Shown: positions 8,912 through 16,588, numbered from the stretch's first letter. The stretch is DNA of 22,159 bases from Pseudomonadota bacterium (GCA_023399815.1 JAEWOJ010000011.1:1-22159), one strand, 5' to 3'. The notes: generated from the letters alone by a model not told the origin. A program made the numbers and translations.

Positions 8912-10129
8912 ATGCTGAAAAAGATCGGAGTTCCGGCTGCGCGATTCCTCTATGAGAAATCGCTGCGCTACCTGGCGAAGAACAACCCGCATTCGGCCAG
9001 GGTGGTTCCCGACGGGGCATCCGCCCCTGTCTTCATGCTGCATACCGGCGCATCCCTCAAGGGCGGCGGCATCGACCACCTCAAGCCGTGGATTCCGCTG
9101 CTCGATGCGCTCGGCATGGAATACATCGTCGTCACCCGGATGATGGACGTGTACGAGCGGATGACCGTCGACTATCCGCATGTGCGTACGTCCCTGGTCA
9201 AGAGCTCCGCCGACGCCGATGCGCTGCTGGAGGCGTTCCCTTCGCTGGCGGGCTTCTTCTACCTGTCGAACACGGCCAACTGCAACCAGTTCCTGCGCTA
9301 TCCAGGCTACCGGCATGTGTTCCTCGGCCACGGGGACAGCGACAAGCACGCCAGCATGAACCGCCTGTTCAAGGCCTACGACGAGATCTTCGTCGCGGGA
9401 CAGGCGCACATCGATCGCTTCGCCGCGGCGGACTTCGACGCCTCGGCCATGCACTTCAGGATCATCGGCAGGCCGGACAGCCGGCCGCTGCTCGCCGGCC
9501 TGGAGCAGCGCCAGCGTGGCGCTCCGCACATCATCTACATCCCGACCTGGGAGGGATATTACGCGGACCAGAACTATTCCTCGCTGGCGCTGGCCGCATC
9601 GCTGCTCGAAACCGCGCACCGCGTCTCCGGGTTGCCGATCATCGGAAAGCTGCATCCGGTCACCGGCGCCGTTCGCGAGGAGTACCGCAACAGCGACAAG
9701 CGCATCGCCAAGCAGCTGGGGCTGGACGCCTCGCAGCTGCGCTTCGTCGATCGCCACGGCAAGCTGACCGACCTGCTCGATCCGGCCGCCATCTACATCT
9801 GCGACATTTCCGCCACCGTCTCCGAATGCCTGGTCATGGACCGGCCGATATTCGTCTACATCCCCCGCGACCAGCAGGTGCGCATCATCAACAGCCGCCT
9901 GTCGTATTCGGACTACGCCTATACGTTCAGCAGCGCGGAGGAACTGGGCCGGAAGCTCGACAGGGTGGTCAACGGGGACGACTGGCTGGCGGAGGCGCGC
10001 CGCAAGGCGCGCGACTACTTCATCACGCCCAAGGCAACGCTTTCGGGCGCTTTCGAGCAGGCCATGCGTTCGATCGCCGCGCGCGACCGGGAGGCCCCCG
10101 GCATGCGCGTCGCAGGCGTACGAGGCTGA
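8912..10129 (+). CDS. TagB/TagF-like CDP-polyol phosphotransferase, copy 2
   Basis: This 405-residue paralog of the preceding gene has the same motif order: GHGDSDK from residue 139, PTWEG, KLHP, and DISATVSECLVMDRPIFVY starting at Asp298. In the 50-residue core beginning at GHGDSDK, 38 residues are identical to copy 1. The start at 8912 was chosen because it aligns with the copy 1 N-terminus (KIGVPAARFLYEKSLRYL against KYGVPLVRKIHQKALGYL) and follows a good AAGGAA. Starting at 8774 would add 46 low-complexity Pro/Ala-rich residues with no counterpart. In teichoic acid pathways paired relatives often split into a primase and a polymerase, which may be the case here. Substrate is inferred from context. 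Confidence 0.85.
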   Translation: MLKKIGVPAARFLYEKSLRYLAKNNPHSARVVPDGASAPVFMLHTGASLKGGGIDHLKPWIPLLDALGMEYIVVTRMMDVYERMTVDYPHVRTSLVKSSADADALLEAFPSLAGFFYLSNTANCNQFLRYPGYRHVFLGHGDSDKHASMNRLFKAYDEIFVAGQAHIDRFAAADFDASAMHFRIIGRPDSRPLLAGLEQRQRGAPHIIYIPTWEGYYADQNYSSLALAASLLETAHRVSGLPIIGKLHPVTGAVREEYRNSDKRIAKQLGLDASQLRFVDRHGKLTDLLDPAAIYICDISATVSECLVMDRPIFVYIPRDQQVRIINSRLSYSDYAYTFSSAEELGRKLDRVVNGDDWLAEARRKARDYFITPKATLSGAFEQAMRSIAARDREAPGMRVAGVRG

Positions 10130-10183
10130 TCCCGGGCTTGCCCAGTCGATCCACCAGAATCCCGCAGACCCGAGAGTCCCTAC

Positions 10184-10999
10184 ATGTCCCTCCCCATCTG
10201 TCGAGCATGCGGCAGCGAAGACCTGCTCATCCGTTCCGCGACCTGCCAGGTCGAAAGCCATCTGCACGGCAAGCATGCCGACTTCATCATCTGCAGGCAT
10301 TGCCGGTTCATCAGCAACCCGGGAAACCATCACGATTTCCGCGAGGATTCCGGATTCGAGGCCGGCACCAACCTCACCAGCAACAGTGCACGGGTCGGCG
10401 ACGGCGAGACCCCCGGTCGTGAGTTCCTGATGGCGGAGATGGGCCTGAACATCCTGCGCCGCAAAGGCAACCGGGCCTCCGACGTCCTGGTGTTCGGTGC
10501 AGGCATGTCCAGGGACCACCAGTTGATCGCCAGGCGCTTCCCCGTATCGAGGGTCGCGGTTTCCGATCTCGACAATTTCCAGTCGGCCCCGGATTTCGTT
10601 GCCATGGGCTCGCGCGAGCCGGAGTTCGACCTCGTCATCGCCTCCGAAGTCATCGAGCACTTCACCGACGATCTCCTGGAAGACTTCTCCAACCTCCTGT
10701 CGAAGGTGCGCGACGGCGGCCTGGTCATCGCAGGCACCCATGTCCACAACGGCAGGCCGCCGCTGGAACGGGTGGCCTACCCATTCGAGGTTGGCCACAC
10801 CTCCTACTATTCCGGAAGGTCGCTGCAATGCATCTGCGAACGCCGGGGCGACGGAACCCGGCTGGATTTCAGGACCCCGGCGATGTCCTTCAGGGGGGCC
10901 AGTTCCCGCAAGCGCTACATCTTCTTCTACCGTGACCTGGAAGTAGGCGACTGCATCGCCCAGTACTTCGCCGACCACCACGTAGCGCCCTCCGAATGA
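10184..10999 (+). CDS. Zinc-ribbon class I SAM-dependent methyltransferase
   Basis: This 271-residue protein starts with a probable zinc ribbon (Cys6-x2-Cys9 and Cys37-x2-Cys40) followed by a Rossmann methyltransferase. The glycine-rich SAM loop is VFGAGMS at 103-109, an acidic residue follows at the end of beta-2 (SDLDNF, about 128-130), and FDLVIASEVIEHF is at 148-160. N-terminal zinc ribbons occur in sugar C-methyltransferases such as NovU and TylC3 relatives, but the substrate here is open: a sugar, an acyl group or a polyol-phosphate end. GAGAG-like sequence (GAGAG, 10172-10176) precedes the ATG. Its stop overlaps the next start by 4 bp. Confidence 0.84.
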   Translation: MSLPICRACGSEDLLIRSATCQVESHLHGKHADFIICRHCRFISNPGNHHDFREDSGFEAGTNLTSNSARVGDGETPGREFLMAEMGLNILRRKGNRASDVLVFGAGMSRDHQLIARRFPVSRVAVSDLDNFQSAPDFVAMGSREPEFDLVIASEVIEHFTDDLLEDFSNLLSKVRDGGLVIAGTHVHNGRPPLERVAYPFEVGHTSYYSGRSLQCICERRGDGTRLDFRTPAMSFRGASSRKRYIFFYRDLEVGDCIAQYFADHHVAPSE

Positions 11000-12267
11000 G
11001 CAGGGTCCGGGTCCTGGTCTTTCCCGACGGCAACGAAGTCGGGCTGGAGATCGCGGCAGCGCTGGGACGGTCCGTGCACGTGGAACTGCATGGGGCTTCC
11101 AGCCGCCAGGACCACGGTGCGCTGGCGTTCCCCCGCCATGCGGAAGTGCCGAACATCGCCTCGGCGGATTTCGATGCCTGTTTCGCGCGGCTGCTCGCGC
11201 AGTGGCGCATCGACCTGGTGTTCGCGACCCATGACAGCGTCCAGGAATACCTGGCGCCGCGCATCGCGGCCTGGGGAAGCCGCTTGGTCAACGGCGATCC
11301 CGAGGCCAGCGGCGCGGCGCGGCGCAAATCGGCCACGTACGCCCTGTTCGCCGGCAGCGACTGGCTGCCGCGGCAGTACTCGGCGGACGACCGCATCGAC
11401 ACCTGGCCGGTGGCGGTCAAGCCGGACCGGGGCCAGGGCGGCCAGGGTTTCCGCCTCGTGCACACGCCCGCCGACCTTGCCGCGGCGCTGGCCGCGACCG
11501 ACGAACCGCTGGCGTGCGAATACCTGCCCGGCGAGGAACTGACCGTGGACTGCTTCACCGACCGTCATGGCCGCCTGCTCCACCTGGGACCGCGCAGCCG
11601 CGAGCGGGTCGTCGGCGGCATCGCCATGCGTTCGCGCCGGGTCGCGGCCGATGCCGGAATCCGGGCCATCGCCGGCGACATCAACCGGCGCCTGCACCTG
11701 CGCGGCCCCTGGTTCTTCCAGGTCAAGTGCGACCGGCAGGGACAATGGAAACTGCTGGAACTGAGCTGCCGGCTCTCGAGCAGTTCGGTGGTGCAGCGGG
11801 CGGCCGGCGTGAACCTGCCGCTGATGGCGGTGCAGGATCACCTGGATCGCGACCTGGGCGTCCTGGAAGAAGCGCGGGTGACCGTGGTCGAACGGCGGCT
11901 GGCCACCACCGCCGTGCTGGACCATTCCTTCGATACGGCCTGCTTCGACCTGGACGACACGCTCATCTGCGACGGCACGGCCAACCCGAGCGCCATGCGC
12001 CTGGCCTACCGGCTGCTGCAACTGGGCAAGCAACTGGTGCTGCTGACCCGGCACCCGCAGGACCCGCTGCCGACGCTGGCGGCGGCCAGGATTCCGGCCA
12101 CGCTGTTCGAGCGCATCGTCCACCTGCGGCAGGGCGAACCCAAGTCCCTGCACGTGCCGGCATCGGCCATCTTCATCGACAACCATTTCCCCGAACGCCG
12201 GGAAGTCGCGAGCAGTTGCGGCGTCCCCGTGTTCGACGTGGATACGCTGGACCTCCTGTTCCCATGA
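10996..12267 (+). CDS. ATP-grasp ligase fused to a HAD-family phosphatase
   Basis: This 423-residue protein has two domains. Residues about 1-300 look like an ATP-grasp enzyme of the CarB/PylC-like kind: VKPDRGQGGQGF around Lys142, CEYLPGEELTVDCF, and a metal-site Glu255 in LLELSCR. Residues about 312-423 are a small HAD phosphatase: motif I DLDDT at 318-322 with both Asp, LLTRHP as motif II, Lys in PKSLHV, and IFIDNHFPE with Asp395-Asn396 as motif IV. ATP-grasp enzymes join a carboxylate to an amine through an acyl-phosphate, so it might acylate an amino sugar with an amino acid or hydroxy-acid, with the HAD part acting on a phosphorylated intermediate. That role is inference. It overlaps neighbours by 4 bp on both sides. 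Confidence 0.86.
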   Translation: MSRVRVLVFPDGNEVGLEIAAALGRSVHVELHGASSRQDHGALAFPRHAEVPNIASADFDACFARLLAQWRIDLVFATHDSVQEYLAPRIAAWGSRLVNGDPEASGAARRKSATYALFAGSDWLPRQYSADDRIDTWPVAVKPDRGQGGQGFRLVHTPADLAAALAATDEPLACEYLPGEELTVDCFTDRHGRLLHLGPRSRERVVGGIAMRSRRVAADAGIRAIAGDINRRLHLRGPWFFQVKCDRQGQWKLLELSCRLSSSSVVQRAAGVNLPLMAVQDHLDRDLGVLEEARVTVVERRLATTAVLDHSFDTACFDLDDTLICDGTANPSAMRLAYRLLQLGKQLVLLTRHPQDPLPTLAAARIPATLFERIVHLRQGEPKSLHVPASAIFIDNHFPERREVASSCGVPVFDVDTLDLLFP

Positions 12268-15200
12268 GCGACGCCCTGCCCACCACCCTGCCGCCCACCG
12301 CCCACCCGCTGGTCAGCGTGGCGATGCCGGCCTACAAGCCGCACTACCTTGCCGCCGCGCTGGAGAGCCTGCGCGCGCAGGCCTGGCCGAATCTCGAACT
12401 GGTGGTCTGCGACGATTGCCGCGACGAACAGGTGCGGAAACAGGTCGAGGCTTTCGCAGGGACCGTGGGCTTTCCGGTCCACTACCATCGCAATCCCGAG
12501 CGCCTGTACGAATCGCGCAATGCGGCGCGTTGCGTGCAGTTGGCGCGGGGCGAATACATCAAGTTCCTGTACGACGACGACCTGCTGCATCCGGATTGCA
12601 TCGCCGCGCAGGTGGCGGCGATCCACGGCCGCGACGATGTCGCCCTGGTCTCCTCGCGCCGCTGGCGCATCAACGCGATGGGCCATCCCCTGCCCGACAC
12701 GGTACACACCGCGCGGCTGTTCGCCGGCGACGTGTTCATCGAGGGAGCCTCACTGGTGCGTTTCCTTGGCCGGCACACCGCGAACTTCATCGGCGAACCC
12801 AGTGCGGTGCTGTGCAGGCGCGCCGACCTGCTCGGTTTCGGCGACCGCCTGATGGACCTGGATGGCGTGCCGATCCGCTGGTTCGGCGACCTGGCGTTGT
12901 ATGCCAAGCTCCTGCGGCACGGTGGGCTGGCGTTCCTCGACGCGCGCCTGAGCAGCTTCCGGGTTTCCGCGCAGCAGTTCAGCCAGATCGGCCGCAAGCT
13001 GCCGGGGATCGGCGACCAGGGCCTGGAGGACTTCCGGCAAGGACTGCGCAGGCTGGGGTGGAGCGACGACGACGCCGGCGAGGCCGGCATCGCCGTTTCC
13101 ACGCTGGAGCCGGGTGCGCCGGCGGCCGAATTCGACCTGGTCCAGGCCTTGGCCGCCGCCGAGTCCCTGGCGAGCGTGCAGCAACAGCTGCACGGGTGGC
13201 GGCAGCCGCGCCGCTGGAATCCCGTGCAGCGCGAAGCCGGCATCGAACACGTGGAGGCGCGCGGGAAGGCGCGGCTGGGCATCGTGGTGCTGGCCGACGC
13301 GCAGACACCGACGGCGATGCTGGACCTGACCCTGTCCAATCTTGCGGCGCATGCCGGGCTCATCGACCTGCAGGTGGTCGTGGCGGGCATCGATGCCATC
13401 CCCCGGAAATTCGACGGCGCCGGATTCAGTGCGCGGGTGTCCGCCTCCCCGGGCACGGTCCTGCGCGCCATGGCCGACGAAGGGATCGACTGGTTGCTGT
13501 CGGTGCAGGCCGGTGTCTACTTCTGCAGCGGAGGTCTGCAGCGCCTGGCGGTGACCCTGCCGGAACTGCGGCATTGCCGCGTCCTGTATGCCGATGGCTG
13601 GCAGGTAAGCGCCGACCTGCAGACCGCTCCGCTGGTGCTGCCAGACTTCAATCCGGACCTGGTGCTGGGCAACCCGTCCGTATTCGCGCGGCATTGGCTG
13701 TTCCACCGCGATGCGTTGCTGGAGGCGCCGGCCATCGACCCGGCGGCCGGCGCGGTCCCGGGCCTCGACCTGGCGCTGGAGGTGATGGCGCAGCACACTG
13801 CGGCAGCGTTCCAGCACATGGCGGAGCCGTTGATTTCATGGAGCCCGGTGCCAGCGGACGAAGCCGCCGAGCGGCAGGCCATTTCCAGGTATCTGGAACG
13901 GACCGGGTATCCGCGGGCCAGCGTCCAGAGCAGCGGCACCGGCCTGCACCGCATCCACTACGGCCATGAACGGCAGCCGCCGGTGTCGATGGTCGTCATC
14001 GTCCAGGCGGACGTGGCGCTGGCGGCGCTGGAGCGCTGCGTGGTGTCGGTGCTGGAGAAGACCGGCTATCCGGACTACGAACTGCTGCTGGTCGACAACG
14101 GCGTCACCGCCGACACCCGCCAGTGGATGCAGCAGGTGGAGGCGCTGGCCGCCGGCCGCGTGCGTGCGTTCGCCTTCGACCCGCCGCTGTCCCACGCCGC
14201 CGCCTGCAACGTGGCCGCCACCCAGGCCGCGGGCGAATTCCTGCTGTTCCTGCGCCCGGAAGTGGCGGCGCTGCAGCCGCAGTGGCTGGACGAACTGCTC
14301 AACCATGGCCTCCGCCCCGAGGTCGGCATCGTCGGCGCCAGGACCATTTCCGCCGACGGCCGGATCACCCACGCCGGGCTGGTGCCCGGGATGCTGTCCA
14401 GCGGCGGCCGCACCTTTGCCGGTTCGCCGATGGATGCGCCCGGCTACATGAACCGCCTGCTGGTGGCGCAGGACTATTCGGCCGTGGCCGACAGCTGCCT
14501 GCTGGTCGGCAAGGCCGTGTTCGCGGAACTGGACGGCTTCGACCACGCCGCCTTCGCCGACGCAGGCGCCGACGTCGACCTGTGCCTGCGCGCGCGCCAG
14601 CTCGGCTACCTGACGGTATGGACGCCGCATGCGCTGCTGCTGCATTCGCTCGAACCGGCGCCCCTGCCGGAGGCCGCCAGCGACGCCCTGCTGGAGCGCT
14701 GGCTCCCCGCCCTCGCCCACGACCCGGCCTACAACCCGAGCCTGCGGCTGGACGTGCCCGGCGGCTTCCGCCTTGGCGAGTCGGATTTCTCGTGGCGACC
14801 GCTGCCGTGGCGGCCGATCCCGCGCGTGCTCGCGCATCCGGCCGATCCCTGGGGCAGCGGCCAGTACCGCGTGATCCAGCCGTTCGAGGCGCTCAAGGCC
14901 GCCGGCCAGGCCGAAGGCGCGCTCTACGCCACGCTGCTGGATACCGTCGAGCAGGCGCGCATCGATCCCGACGTGGTGGTGATGCAGCGCCGGGTTTCCG
15001 ACGAGGACCTGGAGCGCATGCGGCGCATGCCGCGCTTCTCGCGTGCGCTGAGGATCTACGAGCTGGACGACTACCTGCCGAACCTGCCGGTCAAGAGTGC
15101 GCACCGCGAGCACATGCCGCGCGACATCCTGCGCACGCTGCGGCAGGTGATGGCCACCGTGGACCGTTTCGTGGTCTCCACCCCGGCCCTGGCCGAGGCC

Positions 15201-15803
15201 TTCGCCGGCCTGCACCCGGACATCCGCATCGCCCGCAACCGCCTGCCGCCCTCATGGTGGAACGGGCTGCCCGCCCCGCGCCGCAATGCCGGCCCGCGCC
15301 CGCGGGTGGGCTGGGCCGGCGGCATCGGCCATACCGGCGACCTGGAGATGGTGGCCGACGTCGTCGCCGAACTGGCCGGCGAGGTGGACTGGGTGTTCTT
15401 CGGCATGTGCCCGGACCGGCTGCGCCCGCACGTGGCCGAATACCATCCCGGCGTCGACATCCATGCCTACCCGCGCTTCCTGGCCCGGCTGAACCTGGAC
15501 CTGGCCATCGCCCCGCTGGAGCAGAACCGCTTCAACGAATGCAAGAGCAACCTGCGGCTGCTGGAATACGGCGCCTGCGCGGTGCCGGTGGTGTGCAGCG
15601 ACGTCGGTCCCTACCGTGGCGGCGCACTGCCGGTGACGCAGGTCCGCAACCGCCACCGCGACTGGGTCGGGGCGATCCGCGCGCACCTGGCCGACGCCGA
15701 CGCCCGGGCCGCCGCCGGCGATGCGCTGCGCACGGTGGTGCACCGCGACTGGATGCTGGCCGACGCCGGCCTGGCAGAATGGCAGGCCGCCTGGCTGCCC
15801 TAG
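12264..15803 (+). CDS. Very large multidomain glycosyltransferase (GT2 + degenerate GT2 + GT2 + GT4-like)
   Basis: This 1179-residue protein probably assembles several sugars of the glycan. A GT2 domain is at about 15-250 (VSVAMPAYKPHYL, VVCDDC, and DDD at 104-106 in FLYDDDLLHPD). Residues about 320-560 look like a degraded GT-A domain (LGIVVLADAQTPTAMLDL, VLYADGW) without a clear nucleotide-binding start. A second recognisable GT2 domain runs from about 574 (VSMVVIVQ, ELLLVDNGV, GADVDLCLRARQLGY) to about 810. A GT-B domain fills about 850-1179 (WGSGQYRVIQPFEAL, RPRVGWAGGIGHTGDLE, and FNECKSNLRLLEYGACAVPVV from Phe1090). The start overlaps the preceding stop by 4 bp. Large fused glycosyltransferases like this are common beside flagellin genes of Xanthomonadaceae. 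It is the last gene before the fliE operon; there is no signal peptide, as expected for cytoplasmic flagellin glycosylation. Confidence 0.9.
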   Translation: MSDALPTTLPPTAHPLVSVAMPAYKPHYLAAALESLRAQAWPNLELVVCDDCRDEQVRKQVEAFAGTVGFPVHYHRNPERLYESRNAARCVQLARGEYIKFLYDDDLLHPDCIAAQVAAIHGRDDVALVSSRRWRINAMGHPLPDTVHTARLFAGDVFIEGASLVRFLGRHTANFIGEPSAVLCRRADLLGFGDRLMDLDGVPIRWFGDLALYAKLLRHGGLAFLDARLSSFRVSAQQFSQIGRKLPGIGDQGLEDFRQGLRRLGWSDDDAGEAGIAVSTLEPGAPAAEFDLVQALAAAESLASVQQQLHGWRQPRRWNPVQREAGIEHVEARGKARLGIVVLADAQTPTAMLDLTLSNLAAHAGLIDLQVVVAGIDAIPRKFDGAGFSARVSASPGTVLRAMADEGIDWLLSVQAGVYFCSGGLQRLAVTLPELRHCRVLYADGWQVSADLQTAPLVLPDFNPDLVLGNPSVFARHWLFHRDALLEAPAIDPAAGAVPGLDLALEVMAQHTAAAFQHMAEPLISWSPVPADEAAERQAISRYLERTGYPRASVQSSGTGLHRIHYGHERQPPVSMVVIVQADVALAALERCVVSVLEKTGYPDYELLLVDNGVTADTRQWMQQVEALAAGRVRAFAFDPPLSHAAACNVAATQAAGEFLLFLRPEVAALQPQWLDELLNHGLRPEVGIVGARTISADGRITHAGLVPGMLSSGGRTFAGSPMDAPGYMNRLLVAQDYSAVADSCLLVGKAVFAELDGFDHAAFADAGADVDLCLRARQLGYLTVWTPHALLLHSLEPAPLPEAASDALLERWLPALAHDPAYNPSLRLDVPGGFRLGESDFSWRPLPWRPIPRVLAHPADPWGSGQYRVIQPFEALKAAGQAEGALYATLLDTVEQARIDPDVVVMQRRVSDEDLERMRRMPRFSRALRIYELDDYLPNLPVKSAHREHMPRDILRTLRQVMATVDRFVVSTPALAEAFAGLHPDIRIARNRLPPSWWNGLPAPRRNAGPRPRVGWAGGIGHTGDLEMVADVVAELAGEVDWVFFGMCPDRLRPHVAEYHPGVDIHAYPRFLARLNLDLAIAPLEQNRFNECKSNLRLLEYGACAVPVVCSDVGPYRGGALPVTQVRNRHRDWVGAIRAHLADADARAAAGDALRTVVHRDWMLADAGLAEWQAAWLP

Positions 15804-15822
15804 GTTAGGATCGCGTCACCAA

Positions 15823-15872
15823 CGCCTCGGCCCCGGAGGCGCGGCAGGTCGGCGACAAGGCCCCGACCTGCC
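15823..15872 (+). terminator. Two consecutive hairpins downstream of the glycosyltransferase stop
   Basis: CGCCTC (15823-15828) pairs with GAGGCG (15836-15841). Immediately after, GGCAGGTCGG (15843-15852) pairs perfectly with CCGACCTGCC (15863-15872) across a 10-nt loop. They start 20 bp after the stop codon. No T-tract follows, so they may be a terminator without the classical tail, or structures that protect the 3' end of the operon message. Confidence 0.45.
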
Positions 15873-15887
15873 CGGCGCGCCGCACCA

Positions 15888-15914
15888 GGTAGTGCCGGCC
15901 GCTGGCCGGCAACC
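15888..15914 (+). repeat. GTAG-type REP element, forward copy
   Basis: A 27-nt unit contains GTAG followed by an 8-bp perfect stem, TGCCGGCC-GCT-GGCCGGCA. This is the form of the GTAG REP palindromes abundant in Stenotrophomonas and other Xanthomonadaceae, thought to be mobilised by RAYT (TnpA-REP) transposases. No RAYT gene lies in the window. Confidence 0.88.
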
Positions 15915-15959
15915 TCGCACCTCCCAACCAGCCTCGCACTCCCCCGACCCGCCGCGCAC

Positions 15960-15997
15960 CTCCCGGCATGTTGTGGTTCTCCCTGCATGTTGCGGTT
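15960..15997 (+). repeat. Two tandem 19-nt repeats between the REPs
   Basis: CTCCCGGCATGTTGTGGTT (15960-15978) is followed directly by CTCCCTGCATGTTGCGGTT (15979-15997); 17 of 19 bases agree. CTCCC also begins earlier segments at 15921 and 15939, giving an irregular 18- to 21-nt spacing across the REP spacer. The second unit runs into the reverse REP by 4 nt. Confidence 0.6.
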
Positions 15998-16020
15998 GCC
16001 GGCCAGCGGCCGGCACTACC
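15994..16020 (-). repeat. GTAG-type REP element, reverse copy
   Basis: This is the exact 27-nt reverse complement of the element at 15888-15914, ending in CTACC. The two lie as an inverted pair with 79 nt between them and could form one long stem with the spacer as loop, besides their individual hairpins. Such paired REPs can act as mRNA-stabilising or terminating structures. Confidence 0.88.
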
Positions 16021-16164
16021 CCTTGTGACTGCGCTGGGCGCCACCCGTTCAGCCTTCTGGCGCTCCGCCACGATTCCCTGGCTCTCCCGACGGAAAACCG
16101 TCGCCGGCGCTTCCGCCCGCGTACCATCGGGCCCTTCCCGCCGGCTTTCCCCTCGTTCGGGTTC

Positions 16165-16180
16165 CGGCACGCGACTTGCA
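16165..16180 (+). promoter_or_regulatory. sigma-54 promoter of the fliE operon
   Basis: CGGCACGCGACTTGCA matches TGGCACG-N4-TTGCA at all fixed positions but the first. GG is at 16166-16167 and GC at 16178-16179, 10 bp apart. The predicted start of transcription is near 16191, leaving a leader of about 28 nt with GGAAA (16207-16211) before the fliE ATG. It has the same -24, -12 and start-site bases as the promoter at 1783-1798. Confidence 0.9.
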
Positions 16181-16218
16181 GATGAACGGGCAGCAACCCC
16201 CTGTTCGGAAACCTGCCG

Positions 16219-16575
16219 ATGTCCCACTCCGTCACGTCCATCCTTTCCCAGATCCGCAGCTACCAGACCCAGGTGAGCCAGACGCTGCCGATCGCCGATG
16301 TCCCGCGCAGCAACGCCATCGACGGATTGGCCGGAATCCAGTCCACGCCGGCGACCAGCTTCACCGATACGCTGCAGGGCGCGCTGGCCGACGTGAACCG
16401 GGCCCAGCAGGTGTCCGGCGCGCTGGCCGCCGCCTTCGAGCGTGGCGAGCCCGGCGCCGACCTGGCCAAGGTCATGGTCGCCTCGCAACAGTCCCAGCTG
16501 GCGTTCCGCGCCACCGTGGAAGTCCGCAACCGTCTCGTCCAGGCTTACCAGGACGTGATGAACATGCCGCTGTAA
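16219..16575 (+). CDS. fliE: FliE, flagellar hook-basal body junction protein
   Basis: This 118-residue protein has the usual FliE size and features: NAIDGLAGIQ, then SFTDTLQGALADVNRAQQ, and a conserved C-terminal segment VMVASQQSQLAFRATVEVRNRLVQAYQDVMNMPL. FliE links the MS ring to the proximal rod and is exported by the flagellar type III system. GGAAA lies 7 nt before the start. It is first gene of a dense operon driven by the sigma-54 promoter just upstream; the fliF start is 13 bp after its stop. Confidence 0.97.
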   Translation: MSHSVTSILSQIRSYQTQVSQTLPIADVPRSNAIDGLAGIQSTPATSFTDTLQGALADVNRAQQVSGALAAAFERGEPGADLAKVMVASQQSQLAFRATVEVRNRLVQAYQDVMNMPL

Positions 16576-16588
16576 GGAACAGGTCGCC

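Larger units (their letters stand above)
15804..16218. other. 415-bp gap between accessory block and fliE
   Basis: No convincing gene is present. The left half holds two hairpins, two inverted REP elements and short tandem repeats. The right half (16021-16164) shows only one small perfect hairpin, CGACGG-AAAA-CCGTCG at 16088-16103, before the sigma-54 promoter of fliE. It is the longest non-coding stretch in the window. Confidence 0.8.

Noticed and set aside
8600..10981. 793-codon minus-strand open frame opposite the second TagF-like gene and the methyltransferase
   Set aside because: The same kind of antisense shadow. It crosses several real gene boundaries and shows no recognisable motif.
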